This document shows, one piece after another, positions 1 through 14,102 of a stretch of DNA of 64,000 bases. The notes beneath the pieces are model-generated. The model was not told the origin of the DNA, did no database searches, and was given only the letters and a program-made list of their open reading frames with translations. The first letter of the stretch is position 1; each line of letters starts with the position of its first letter. The translations under genes and the position numbers were made by a program. The stretch is from contig CAWZYM010000249.1 of the NCBI GenBank assembly GCA_963966185.1, forward strand, positions 174,501 through 238,500, given 5' to 3'. The DNA is from Rhabditoides inermis (Eukaryota > Nematoda > Chromadorea > Rhabditida > Rhabditidae).

Positions 1-352
1 ATCTTGTAGACTGAAAAGAACCCGTTCTTTCTAATGGTTTAAATTATTCTTGCGACTTCGGACAGGAATATTCCCAAAAAAATCGAAAATATGCAAATTT
101 TTCATTTTTGTGGTCATAATTTTTTCAAATCAGATTTTTTTTGTAAAAGTTCGTATATGAAAAAGTTCTTAGAATCGGAGGCAAAAATTGACCAATTTGA
201 GGTAGTGGTCCTTCAACGGGCCAAATTTGCATATATGACAAAAACGATCCTATACATCTTGTAGAGCACCTTTGATAACCTCTATATGCGCCGACATAGC
301 CCCTGATAACCACCTTGTCCGATTCTTACAGAGACGGTGTGGTATAATGATT
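1..352. repeat. Fragment of a dispersed AT-rich repeat
   Basis: AT-rich non-coding DNA whose last 25 bases or so (cttacagagacggtgtgg and what follows) resemble the outer end of the long inverted repeat at 6.1-8.35 kb (acagagaccgtgtg there). I see this as one end of a related element cut by the window edge. The rest of the stretch does not align by eye with those arms, so the family link rests on the terminal motif alone. Confidence 0.35.
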
Positions 353-811
353 CATTGTATAGATTGATGATCATCAAGACATGTTTTTAATTAGTAGCTG
401 TGAACACAAGTTGTAAGTAACTTGTTTGCGTGTTGTTGTAGTTGCACGTCAAATGAATGAGAGGTGGTTATTGAAAAATGATGATTTTTTGCAGCTGTGA
501 AATATTCGTATTTGTTGGTTTTCGGCGCACAATCTTCATAACTCTAGGCAAATCGTTTATTGAATCTTCTTTCTAGTGCGTTGTTATAGGTGTTGGAATG
601 AAGAACTTATGCGCAACCACATCACACGTCGTCGCTAGCTCCGGAAGTATCCTCTCTCCCGCTCTCCCCTTCTCAGCCTCGCGGAGGGTGGAGGTGCGAT
701 GTTTGGCAGGCCCCCGTCTAGGATTACCTTCCATAGACGACATTTTGCTCTCGGGTTCTGCGTGTGCGTTGTGTTTGCCCGCCACTTCCGGGTGCGTTCA
801 TCACTCAAGCT
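353..811. other. Upstream region of the Srg-like gene
   Basis: No gene is supported here. The long plus-strand frame starting at 598 runs through the exons and introns of the downstream receptor in the wrong frame. The first ATG fitting the receptor model is at 812. A 5' untranslated region or a further upstream coding exon cannot be excluded. Confidence 0.5.
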
Positions 812-2523
812 ATGGTGACACCGTTCATGGTCATAAAGTTCGTACTCAACATCGTGTCACTGCTGCTGCACATGTGAGTTGTTCAGCGACCTCGGAATCT
901 CCTCAAATAATTCAGCTGCCTTTTACTCCTCATCTGCTGTCGGCCGGGACTGCGCTCTCCGAGCTTCGACGCGGTGAGCCAGGGGTGTTCGTAGCGGTGT
1001 ATTCGTGTAGTTGTTCTTCTCGCAAAACCTGGGCGACATCGCTTCGGTGCTGCTGCGCATCATCACCAAGTACGGGCCCATACTCATCATCCGCGACCAC
1101 CACGGCATCATCGAGTTCGGAGAGAACTTCGTGAGTCACATATTCGCACGTCTACTGGAAAGAATCTGTTATAAATGATCGTGAATTGTGCAACATGGTT
1201 GCATTTGTTCTGTTATTTGTTGTGATACTTGATGGCAATCTGTCTACTGTATATGATCACAGCCACTGGCGACTATCAGCAACGCGTCCGAGTGGTACTC
1301 GAACTACGTGATCATCTGCTCCGCCTTCTTCTTCGCGTGTGACAGGGCTGTGATGGCCGTCAGTCTACACAGCTATCACTGGGTCAGTATCCATGCAAGT
1401 CGGTCTGTTCGAAACTGTGAATGGTCTCTTTTGAGAAGGTTGGCCTACCAGCCTACCACACCACGTTGAGTGGTAGTCGAAATGAAGCAAAATTTAAGTT
1501 GTTTTTCAGTTCTGCAACAGCGTGTTCAAGTACATAATGGTGGCGCTGACGTGGCTGCTGCCCCTGTTGTGGTGCGTGCACAATGTCTCTCTCCTCGGCA
1601 CCATCACAACCACTATCTCACACACTCTCTTTGAAAAAGTCGAAGGAGTGCCAAAGCTCTTTGAATGTGTGACTACACTGCACAGTGATGTCACAGGTGT
1701 CTTCCGATGATCGACCCCTGCTGTCAGTCGCAGTACTACGGAACCAGCATCGACATGATGGAGATGAGCAATCCCAAGGCAGGCTCTCTCTCTCTCCCTA
1801 TCTCTCTCTCTCAGTCTCTCTCTCTCAGTCTCTCTCTCTCTCAGTCTCTCTCTCTCTCTCTCTCTCTCTCGTTCTCTGTTACCTTTGACCTCTCCCCGTT
1901 CAGGCCGCTCTCACATTCGACGCTATAGACATGGTCTTCGAAACGCTGTTCTACGTACCTGTATGCAAACTAAATTGTACAAAGAACAATGTTCGAAGCA
2001 CTGTCATATAGGTTCTGTGTTTCCTCAACGGCTTCACGATGATCATGCTGTACAGTCGGTGGAATTCGCTCACCGCCAAAATGGCCGCGCATGATAACCA
2101 GGGTGAGCGTCTGCCTCTTTCTCTCGAGCTGATATCTTCTCTCCCCTCTTCTCTCCTCGAGTGAAAATGTCCAGGCGACTGCTCGAAGATCCCCACCGTG
2201 TCTGCCATGCTGTCTCTGTGCATGGAGGGTGACGAGCGACTGCTGCGAACCGCGCCCATGTACGACGGACAGGAGAACAACAGTGCGTCTTTAGCTCACA
2301 ACGTAGTGATCTCGTTGTTAGCTTGCTGTTGTTGTTGTTGCATGAGTTTCAAATATGTAGCAGCAAATGTTTGGCGAATCGTTTTGTCGAGAGTAGTTTC
2401 AGAAAAGTTGCTGGAGCGTATCGAGCTCGAGCTGTCGTTCTCGATGATTTCTATCATCGACCAGCAGATAGACTTCTTTGTCGTATTGTTTTATACACTC
2501 TACTGGGCCGGGTCGTCCGAGTG

Positions 2524-2574
<51 letters not shown>

Positions 2575-2966
2575 ATGTTCGTTGATGTTGTTCGTTTCTG
2601 TTGTTTGACGTAGTAATCGAATACTTTCAGCTTTATAACGATTGACGTCACGCGGTTGCTGGAAATCTACTACAATTTTTTCGAGGTAAAAGACGAAAAT
2701 CAAACTGATTGTGAGCTGCATGTTCCATTAATGTTATGTGTTTTTGTATTCGGAATCAGATTAACTTCCGCCAGACACATGATGCTGACATTCCATCAAC
2801 CATAATTACACTACTCGGTACATAACACAACAACAATTACGGGTTTCAGTTTGGCACAATCATCACTCCCTACATTCTGCTCGTCTTCTGTGGGAAGCTG
2901 CGCAGGGAGTTCATCCGGCTGCTGCGCTGTCGTTGCAAGCGGAACAATATCGATGTGAAACAGTGA
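812..2966 (+). CDS. Seven-transmembrane chemoreceptor, Srg-like
   Basis: Predicted chemosensory G-protein-coupled receptor of 378 aa, likely in the cilia of sensory neurons. Coding exons: 812-873, 916-973, 1011-1130, 1263-1382, 1510-1689, 1728-1778, 1904-1960, 2012-2102, 2175-2282, 2403-2520, 2631-2685, 2850-2966; phases agree at every junction. Seen: a hydrophobic first segment (MVIKFVLNIVSLLLHICLLL), a short loop then LFFSQNLGDIASVLL, a third segment ending FFACDRAVMAVSLHSYHW in the place of the usual N-R-F/P-Y-W pattern, a cytoplasmic helix with KLLERIELEL before segment six, and a last segment followed by the basic tail KLRREFIRLLRCRCK. This order matches the Srg superfamily (Srg, Sru, Srv, Srx); the subfamily is inferred. 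Intron 6 starts with GC, and exon 6 could instead start at 1734. Intron 2 is only 37 bases. I am sure of a nematode receptor, less so of the exact family. Confidence 0.8.
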
Positions 2967-3513
2967 ACTGGTTCCGGTTGCTACATTTTTTTTTTAGCTT
3001 CGCGCTCGCAAGTCATGTAGTTGTAAAATAAAACATTTACGTGTAGTTGTAAAATAAAACCTTTTTGTCTGATGTTCGATTATCTGTTTTTCATGGTCTT
3101 ACTCCTTTCTGGACTCACCGTGTTTTCGTGGACATTCCGTGTGATTCTGTTCAACCTTCTCTGTCAGCCAACTCCATACAACCATACCATAAATCAATCT
3201 TCAAAAATCAAGCAATTTACCATCTACAGAATGCTCGATCAGATAAGAGAAAATTGTGAAAAAACGGGTCGAAGATCAAAGAGAGGATGACGTGTGTAGG
3301 TCGTGGCATGCCACCGCGAGCGGCTTTGTAATCACACCGCGACGTGGCAGTTCATGGATGCGCATACCGCGTGATCTCATTGAAAGTGAGGCATAATCCG
3401 TTCGGCGAAATACGAAAAACGCTTGCCTATGTCATGGCGCATAGACCAATCGAGAGGATAAAAGCGGCGCACAGAGGAGGGTGAGGCAGAACAGCTTCTG
3501 TACCTCTCTCAAC
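2967..3513. other. Intergenic and promoter region of the protease gene
   Basis: Apart from the Srg-like 3' end, this stretch shows AGATAA at 3241-3246 and GGATAAAAG around 3456-3464, the latter 50 to 60 bases before the protease ATG. GATA-type sites drive gut protease genes in Caenorhabditis, and the second site also resembles a TATA box. Regulation through them is inference. Confidence 0.35.
3027..3058 (+). terminator. Tandem polyadenylation signals of the Srg-like gene
   Basis: AATAAA occurs at 3027-3032 and again at 3053-3058, about 60 and 90 bases after the stop codon. Each sits in a copy of the same short sequence (gtagttgtaaaataaaac), so the 3' end signal has been duplicated in tandem. 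Confidence 0.6.
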
Positions 3514-5130
<1,617 letters not shown>

Positions 5131-6130
5131 TTCCAGTCTCTTTAGGCAGTCAAAGTAAACATAAACATGTGCAGTTGATGTGTTGTTTGTTTGCACAGAA
5201 ACATGTTAACCGGCATTATGAAAGGGTTACGCGAAACGCTCAACTTCAACGCCAGATTTTTCGACTGGATAAAGCCCGTTGGCTCGCTGACGCAGCTGTT
5301 TTGATTTCCGATAGCCACCTTCGGTATCAAAACGGTAGAGATGAAAACTGAGGGTATGTAAATCGACAGAGGTCTGAGAGAGAAATTGTAGAAACATGAA
5401 AACACATGAATTAAAAGAAGAAGTAAAATATTTGGCGTGTGTTCTGAACATTCGAGTTTGGCCAATCCTAGTTCGAATTCTCAGAAGAAGAATATTTATC
5501 TCGAATCAAATAGCACATTACAATTATGTAAATTACGGCAAGGTTACGGTAAAATACAGTAATGCAACGCCTACTGCGAGTCCCGATAACACGGATTTCG
5601 GTAGTCCCGTGGATGCGTGCGTGCTGTTGGTGGTGCTTGTCATCCCCTGCTTGCGGCTTCTGGGGAAGTTTCGATCTCGGCGGCGGAAGATCCGGGCTTC
5701 AACGATCGATCGCGAAGAGACGTCTCCGAGAGTTTCATCGTCTTCGAGGATTTCTCACCAGTCTCAATGCCGTAGATGTAGAGAGTAGCAAAATCGAGTA
5801 CCAGTCCAGTTCGAATTCTCGGTTCACGCAAAATTAAGTGATTTGATTTATATAAAAGTAGTAACTCAAAGTTGTTCTGTTTTTTGTACAAATTTGTTAT
5901 GCTATCCATACATTCTGATACTGATTATTGCTAGAAGTCTGTGACGTTATCTGATCGAAAATCATTTTCTTCGAGAGAACTACCGGAGACAAATTTAAAG
6001 TCAGTTCGAAATTTCTTCTATATTTTGACCAGTACCTCTGATTTCGACCCTTTTCTGGTCGTGAAACGAAACTTTCATAATCACGCAAACGGCAAGCGAA
6101 GCGAGAGAGAAAGAGGGGAAGAATTAGCGA
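5131..6130. other. Intergenic DNA, no gene seen
   Basis: Frames of 70-130 codons occur on both strands, but none has splice structure, a recognisable domain or a start context that I trust. The word agttcgaattctc occurs twice (near 5469 and 5809), so part of the stretch may be repeat-derived. Confidence 0.4.
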
Positions 6131-6135
6131 TGTTT

Positions 6136-7061
6136 CTATCACACGGTCTCTGTAAAAATCGAACTCTCCACAGACTAGACCAAAACTAGAAAAATCATAG
6201 TCACGGATTTTGATGAAATTAATTTTTCTGAGGTTTTCAAACATTCTGAACACATCCTGCGCAGTGGCTGAGTCCAAAAAAATTTTTGGTACCAGATATG
6301 GTATACGGTACCCCAAATTTGCATAATGGCACAAACTCAACCAAACTTCGATCTGAAGGTGTCATTTTTCTCGTTACATGATTAGAAACAAGTTTATAAT
6401 CAAACATTTCTGCATAATCTCAATGAATAAAAAATTATAGTCACAAAACCGAAAAAATTTCTATTTTTTCAGATATTTTCTTTTTTGAAAGTTTAACCGA
6501 TGTCCGCCCAGTCCAAATGAAAGCAACGTTATATTGAGCAGATTATGACGGTCATTTTCAGCTATTAAAATCAAAAATCGAAAGACACCTTTTTTGGGAA
6601 CAGCCGCTCAAAGTTGGTACACTCCGACATTCCTAGTCAACAAAATTCCAACAGCAAAGCATTTATCAACAAAAATTGCGTTGATTGTTCAAATCAAACT
6701 ATTCAAATGTTTATACGTTATCTCCAACACGATATTTACTCGTAGTAAAGTAAATCACTCATAAGTACATAAAATCGTTAACGTTTTGCGATGATTGCAG
6801 GTACACCAATCGGGCTCTTGCATTCATTCCCATTTGGGTATTTGCCTTGCGGACAATACTCATGCGAACCAACATTGAATCAACATTGATGTTGATAATC
6901 GATAGATATTTGATATCTATCGATAATCGAAATGCGTGGCAACTAAGGACCAGCTTGCGTTGTTTTGCTTGCGGTATCCTGAGCACAACCAAACCTCTTT
7001 CACTTTGATCTGTCCATAGATGTAGAATCAGAAATAATCGAGATGTGAGCGACTTCGATCT

Positions 7062-7125
<64 letters not shown>

Positions 7126-8345
7126 CTCTCTCTCAGGATCTTTTAATGCCAAGCTCACTCTGCAGTCATCTCAGGTGCGGGAAACTAGAACATTTTAATC
7201 TTATGGAGTCCAAGATGGCTTACCGAGATGAAGTCCACAAGATTGGAATCATCACCTACATATGTATAACAAAAATACTTTTGAAAAAAGTAGCTATACT
7301 TCGCTCACTTCCTCGTATCAAGTAATCAAGTTTGCCATTGGCGATCATCCTGCTTCGGCCTTGGCTGAAGCACCTGCCACGCAAAGAATTAAGGATACCG
7401 GAGTACGTTAGTACGAAAAAAACCACAAAGAAACAGTGAGCCTGCACGGAGAAGGCTACACGGATTTTAGAATCACTGTTGACATTAGGTGGAGTGGTTA
7501 TAGGAATTCGTTTCCTGTGGTCAGTTGAATCTCACATTATTGGACACGCTGGTCCTTAGTTGCCGCGCATTCGATTATCGATGGAAATCAAAAAGCTATC
7601 GATAACCAACATCAATGTTGGTTCGTATGAGTATTGTCCGCAAGGCAAATACCCAAATGAGAATGAATGCAAGAGCCCGATTGGTGTACCTGCAATCATC
7701 GCAAAACGTTAACGATTTTATGTACTTATGAGTGATTTACTTTACTACGAGTAAATATCGTGTTGGAGATAACGTATAAACATTTGAATAGTTTGATTTG
7801 AACAATCAACGCAATTTTTGTTGATAAATGCTTTGCTGTTGGAATTTTGTTGACTAGGAATGTCGGAGTGTACCAACTTTGAGCGGCTGTTCCCAAAAAA
7901 GGTGTCTTTCGATTTTTGATTTTAATAGCTGAAAATGACCGTCATAATCTGCTCAATATAACGTTGCTTTCATTTGGACTGGGCGGACATCGGTTAAATT
8001 TTCAAAAAATAAAATACCTGAAAAAATAGAAAATTTTTCGGTTTTGTGACTATAATTTTTTATTCATTGAAATTATGCAGAAATGTTTAATTATAAACTT
8101 GTTTCTAATCATGTAACGAGTAAAATGACACTTTCAGATCAAAGTTTGGTTGAGTTTGGGCCTTTATGCAAATTTGGAGTACCGTATACCATATCTGATA
8201 CCAAAATTTTTTTTGGACTCAGCCACTGCGCAGGATGTGTTCAGAATGTTTGAAAACCTCAGGAAAATTAATTTCATCAAAATCCGTGACTATGATTTTT
8301 CTAGTTTATCGAGAGTTCGCTTTTTACAGAGACCGTGTGCTATAA
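6136..8345. mobile_element. Long inverted repeat (foldback-type element)
   Basis: The arm at about 6136-6954 reappears in reverse complement at about 7548-8345, nearly base for base, leaving a central loop of about 590 bases. Shared landmarks include the outer end acacggtctctgtaaaaa, the stretch around gtataccatatctg, and the inner end aactaaggaccagc. Both arms carry the same frame fragment (YRIPYL.PK.FLDSATAQDV), read outward, which stops within the arm. No transposase is seen in arms or loop, so this looks like a non-autonomous foldback element or two copies inserted head to head. Confidence 0.75.
7061..7134. repeat. Compound CT / GC / CT microsatellite
   Basis: A CT tract of about 48 bases runs into an uninterrupted GC alternation of 16 bases (7111-7126) and returns to CT. 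It lies in the loop of the inverted repeat. Alternating GC can adopt left-handed DNA and CT/GA tracts can form triplexes. Confidence 0.9.
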
Positions 8346-8350
8346 AGATA

Positions 8351-8654
8351 CAGGGCCTATTCGCCCTGCCCTCCCCGCTCATCGGCCCTTTTGCCCGTGG
8401 AACACCGCTCACTGCGCGAGATGGCCGCGAATGACCTCTCGCTCTCGCAGAGACAGCACACGAACAGAAGAGAGGCAGGCGGCCCAAGCGCAGAGATGAC
8501 GGTGGCGGGAGTTCTAAATTTTGCGCTCAGAGCGTGCGTTGATCGATTCTGATCGCCACGTGCACGTAAAAAAATGCGCTGAACTTGCATTCTAATGGCC
8601 GTTTTGTCCTTCATAAATGATTACACATTAAAAATTGTCAGAAATAGGCCCCTG
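8351..8654. mobile_element. Short inverted-repeat element with TA target duplication
   Basis: The left end cagggcctatt and the right end aataggcccctg are inverted copies with one indel, and each is flanked by TA (8349-8350 and 8655-8656). This is the form expected of a non-autonomous Tc1/mariner-class element of about 304 bases. It starts six bases after the outer end of the long inverted repeat. Confidence 0.55.
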
Positions 8655-8976
8655 TATTTTTAATCGATGTCACATGATTGACAATCGTGAAGATGGCATG
8701 ATAGGCTTTCGATTTCGCCAAACTACGGGTCTGTAGCTCCAAGGAGACAAAATGACGTTGCGTAAGTTTTGTCCAAATCCGGTCGTTCGACTGATCATCA
8801 CTGTGAATTGGCTTGTAAAGTACACACACATTCACTTTGTTTTGTCTCAATTTATCACATTTAATCAAAACGGTGCATAATCATAAACAACAGATGGACA
8901 AGCTCGAATCACATACACGCAATAGCAAGGTAAGTAAAGCTCAGCACGGCAACACGCATCGTCGACTGCTCCCGAA
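8655..8976. other. Downstream flank of the scramblase gene
   Basis: Probably holds the 3' untranslated region of the minus-strand scramblase gene. I found no clear AATAAA on that strand. A minus-strand frame of 76 codons (8638-8868) has no recognisable features. Confidence 0.4.
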
Positions 8977-10987
8977 TCAGTTATCGTTCCTGTTGCCGAG
9001 CTTCTCAAACTCGACAAAGTCCTGCAATTCGATATATATATTACAACCCTGAGATGTTTGTTACCATTCTGAAAGACTAACCACAAGAAAGAGAGATCCC
9101 AGCAGAGTCGCCTTCATTCTCACGTCCAGATCAATGGGAACTGCAAGAAAAAAATTGATAATTGAATGAAAAATCGAAAATAAGAAGTCAGGGAAAAAAG
9201 AATAGTCGAATGGAAGTTTAATGGAGAAAGAGATACATACAGTTGATGGTGAAGTTGTCGGCGTCAGTGAAGAGCTCCTTCGCGAACCCACTCCAGTTCT
9301 TTGTGATCGAACCCACCGTAGCACCAGACATCGTGACCAGCTGCAAATATCATAAACAGGTCAGAACAACTACTCATTCGATCATACTCCTGAAAAAGCG
9401 AAACTTATTTATGATTTCATTTGAACGTCAAAAACAAAAACGTAACAGCCTCAGCGCGCTATCATAATATATAGTCTCACACATAATTTCTCAAAGTAAA
9501 ATAAATTTTGCTCACCGGGAACTCCTTATCTTGACAGCAGTCCATCAGAAGACAGCACGGACCGTCCGCCGAGAAGATGTTCCTTCAATCGACGATGAAA
9601 CCATTTATGACGAAAGAGCGAAAACTAGATAATCAGATGGGAACGCACTGATCGTTGGCGTCTCGAATGAAGAAGGCCGTGTTGCAGCACGAGCCCGTCT
9701 GGATGATCGAACCCGCCTGGAAAAAAATCACTGTAAATTACTTTTGTGTTCGCAGTTGTTGGGAACCAAGTACAACATTACATTGTTATGAATGAGATGG
9801 TTCATACAAGTTCACTAACAGTTTTGGCCCACCTTCTGTCCGACGGGCGCTTCGATGAGGCTCTCGTGTGCGCAGCAGGGAATCACAGCGAGACACGTCA
9901 TCCCACCCGCACAGCATTTGAAGTCGCGCTGCACTCGCATCACCTCCTTAACACAAGCTCCTTCTACCAAAGACACACACACACACACACACTATTGTTT
10001 CTCCAAAGTCTGTGAAGGTGTGAACAGCGAAATATGTCATTGAAACGCACAGTTAAAATAGTGTCAAAGGCATTTGAATTTGAAATCACTTTTCCAAAAA
10101 AAAAAACTCAAACGCACAATGCGTTCAAAACTCTTTCAAACTGCGTGTTTTGAAGACGTTGTGTAGTGCGTGTTTCGAAAAACTACAGGATGAGGAACGG
10201 AGAATGGTATGGCTTGCCTGCTGTGTGTTGTTGACGATGTGCATGGTGTATCCTCTGCGCGGTCCGCAACATTGACGCGAACAGCAGCCGGACTCCTCGA
10301 ATGCGTAGAACAACTGCAATGCGATGGACAGTCAGTATGCTTTTTGGTGTACATGCAGTGGCAACCTCTCTCACCGGTTGTCCATTACCGGCGAGTACTT
10401 GGTATTTGTTCTTTGTCTCGAAGCCTGTGAACGCTTCCAATAGCTCCACTTTCTGCAAGAAATTTTATACATACATGATTCACCTATGTATGTACTTACT
10501 ATCTTTCTTGCATTCTTACAGAACTGTAATCGATTCCCGCGCCTGATAAACTACGATAGGCACTGATGTTTCACACATGCACTTGCATCACGCCCACGCG
10601 TGATCAACATCTAGCTACATATTTCGAAACACATCATGAGAATGTGCGTTGAGCAACGCACTACGCAGCAGATTGCGCTAGTCGACAGTTCAACAAGTTG
10701 CTTGATATATGCAGTGAACTGTTTGGTAATCAACGCGGTTTACGACGTAGCGAATTTCGTTTCATACTAGATGAAACACATACACCGATAAAGTGTAAAT
10801 ACAGAAGTAGATCGATTTCTGTTGCAATGCCTACGTCAGACGTCAGAGGCAGACGCGAAAAACGGAGTGAAGAATTGAAATCACCTGCTTGACGACCAAT
10901 CTGTCCAACTGAGTGAGAATCTCCAGGCCTGGAGGACAGCCCGGAATGGCGGCCATGGGTTGTATGTCTGGAGGGTACACTGCAACA

Positions 10988-11048
<61 letters not shown>

Positions 11049-11098
11049 CTCGACTCACTGACAGTGGCGCCGGGCTGGGTGACGATAGGGAACGCCAT
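8977..11098 (-). CDS. Phospholipid scramblase
   Basis: PLSCR-family protein, 252 aa, thought to act at the plasma membrane in calcium-dependent lipid mixing or, as a palmitoylated protein, in signalling. Coding exons in transcript order: 11098-11059, 10979-10885, 10452-10375, 10313-10218, 9946-9833, 9716-9649, 9582-9516, 9340-9241, 9140-9085, 9021-8977. Seen: a short proline-rich N-terminus; IPGCPPGLEILTQLDRL; VELLEAFTGFETKNKY; a cysteine cluster (ESGCCSRQCCGPRRGY) where vertebrate scramblases are palmitoylated; a second cysteine-rich stretch ending PCCAHESLIEAPVGQK; FTDADNFTINFPIDLDVRMK, the conserved calcium-binding-like segment; and a C-terminal hydrophobic stretch ending FLDFVEFE. Intron 4 (donor 10217) starts with GC; the direct join NNTQQ-EVMRV matches the family, which supports it. 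Intron 1 carries a CT/GA tract at 10991-11044. Continuous family similarity over the whole length makes this secure. Confidence 0.95.
9972..9992. repeat. CA microsatellite in scramblase intron 4
   Basis: About ten AC units on the plus strand, lying shortly upstream of the acceptor of the fifth scramblase exon, where the sense strand reads GT. Confidence 0.85.
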
Positions 11099-13131
<2,033 letters not shown>

Positions 13132-13262
13132 TTAGATGCGCGTGACCTGGTCGTCGATGCGGTCGCGCAGACGGGACGCCTCCTCGCGAACCTGCTTGGA
13201 GCAGTCGCTGTCCGCCACGTGAGCCACTTGCTCCGCGATGCGGTCACTCTGAAGGAGAGAGA

Positions 13263-13293
<31 letters not shown>

Positions 13294-14048
13294 CGTGATA
13301 GAAGAGGAGGGTGAGAGAGGGTGGAAAGGATGGATGTGTGTACTGACATTGAGTGCATCGAGTGCCCTGACGGCGGCCACCCTCGTCTCCTCCTCCTCGT
13401 GTTCCAGCAGACAGAGGAACGAGGACAGCAGGTCCGACTGCAGCTGACCGGAAGCAGACGACAGGTAGGAGTCTGGAAAAACGAGTCGTGACGACTATAC
13501 ATCGTTCTGAACAATAACATAATCTAGCAAGTGTATGTTCTTCACGTTTTATACCACATTCATCCTCACTCACCGACGAGTCCGTGCAGCACTCTGTCGT
13601 TGTGGACGAGTAGTAGGGCGATGTGTCTGAGTGTTTCGAGGGGTGGCACCACAGGCACCCTCTGCAGACGGGAGACCACATCGGCCGCCCGACGACCGCC
13701 CTGCGACAGCTGAGACGTCATCCACGCTGCAACACACAATCTTCACAAGCATAATATCGGAAGTTGTTCACTATTATGGCCTGATGATCTAGTATCAGTT
13801 CGCGCTTTTCCAAATATATTGCTTCTGAAAAGTTGACTGACCGTCGTGTGCAAGGTTCTCGACGAAGGGCGCGAAGGCGCGTCCGCGGAACAGACCGACA
13901 AAGTGGAAGACGGTGCACAGCTTGGGACGGTCGGAGTCCGAGACAGAGTCATCGAGGAGGGAGAGGAGGGAGGACGAGACACGGTCGACCAAGTGAGGGT
14001 ACTGCACGCCCACGATAGGTTGCAGCTACAAGGGGAGAGGTGAGAGAG

Positions 14049-14102
<54 letters not shown>

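Noticed and set aside
598..1134. 178-codon plus-strand frame
   Set aside because: It crosses exons 1-3 and two introns of the Srg-like gene in the wrong frame; the spliced model explains the coding signal.
3072..3290. 72-codon plus-strand frame with a hydrophobic start
   Set aside because: Begins right after the Srg-like poly(A) signals, lacks splice sites, homology or a fitting neighbour, and overlaps an alternative frame of similar length.
5897..6340. 147-codon minus-strand frame in the left arm of the inverted repeat
   Set aside because: Its N-terminal part recurs in the right arm at 8150, but the rest diverges and no domain is recognisable; it is repeat sequence.
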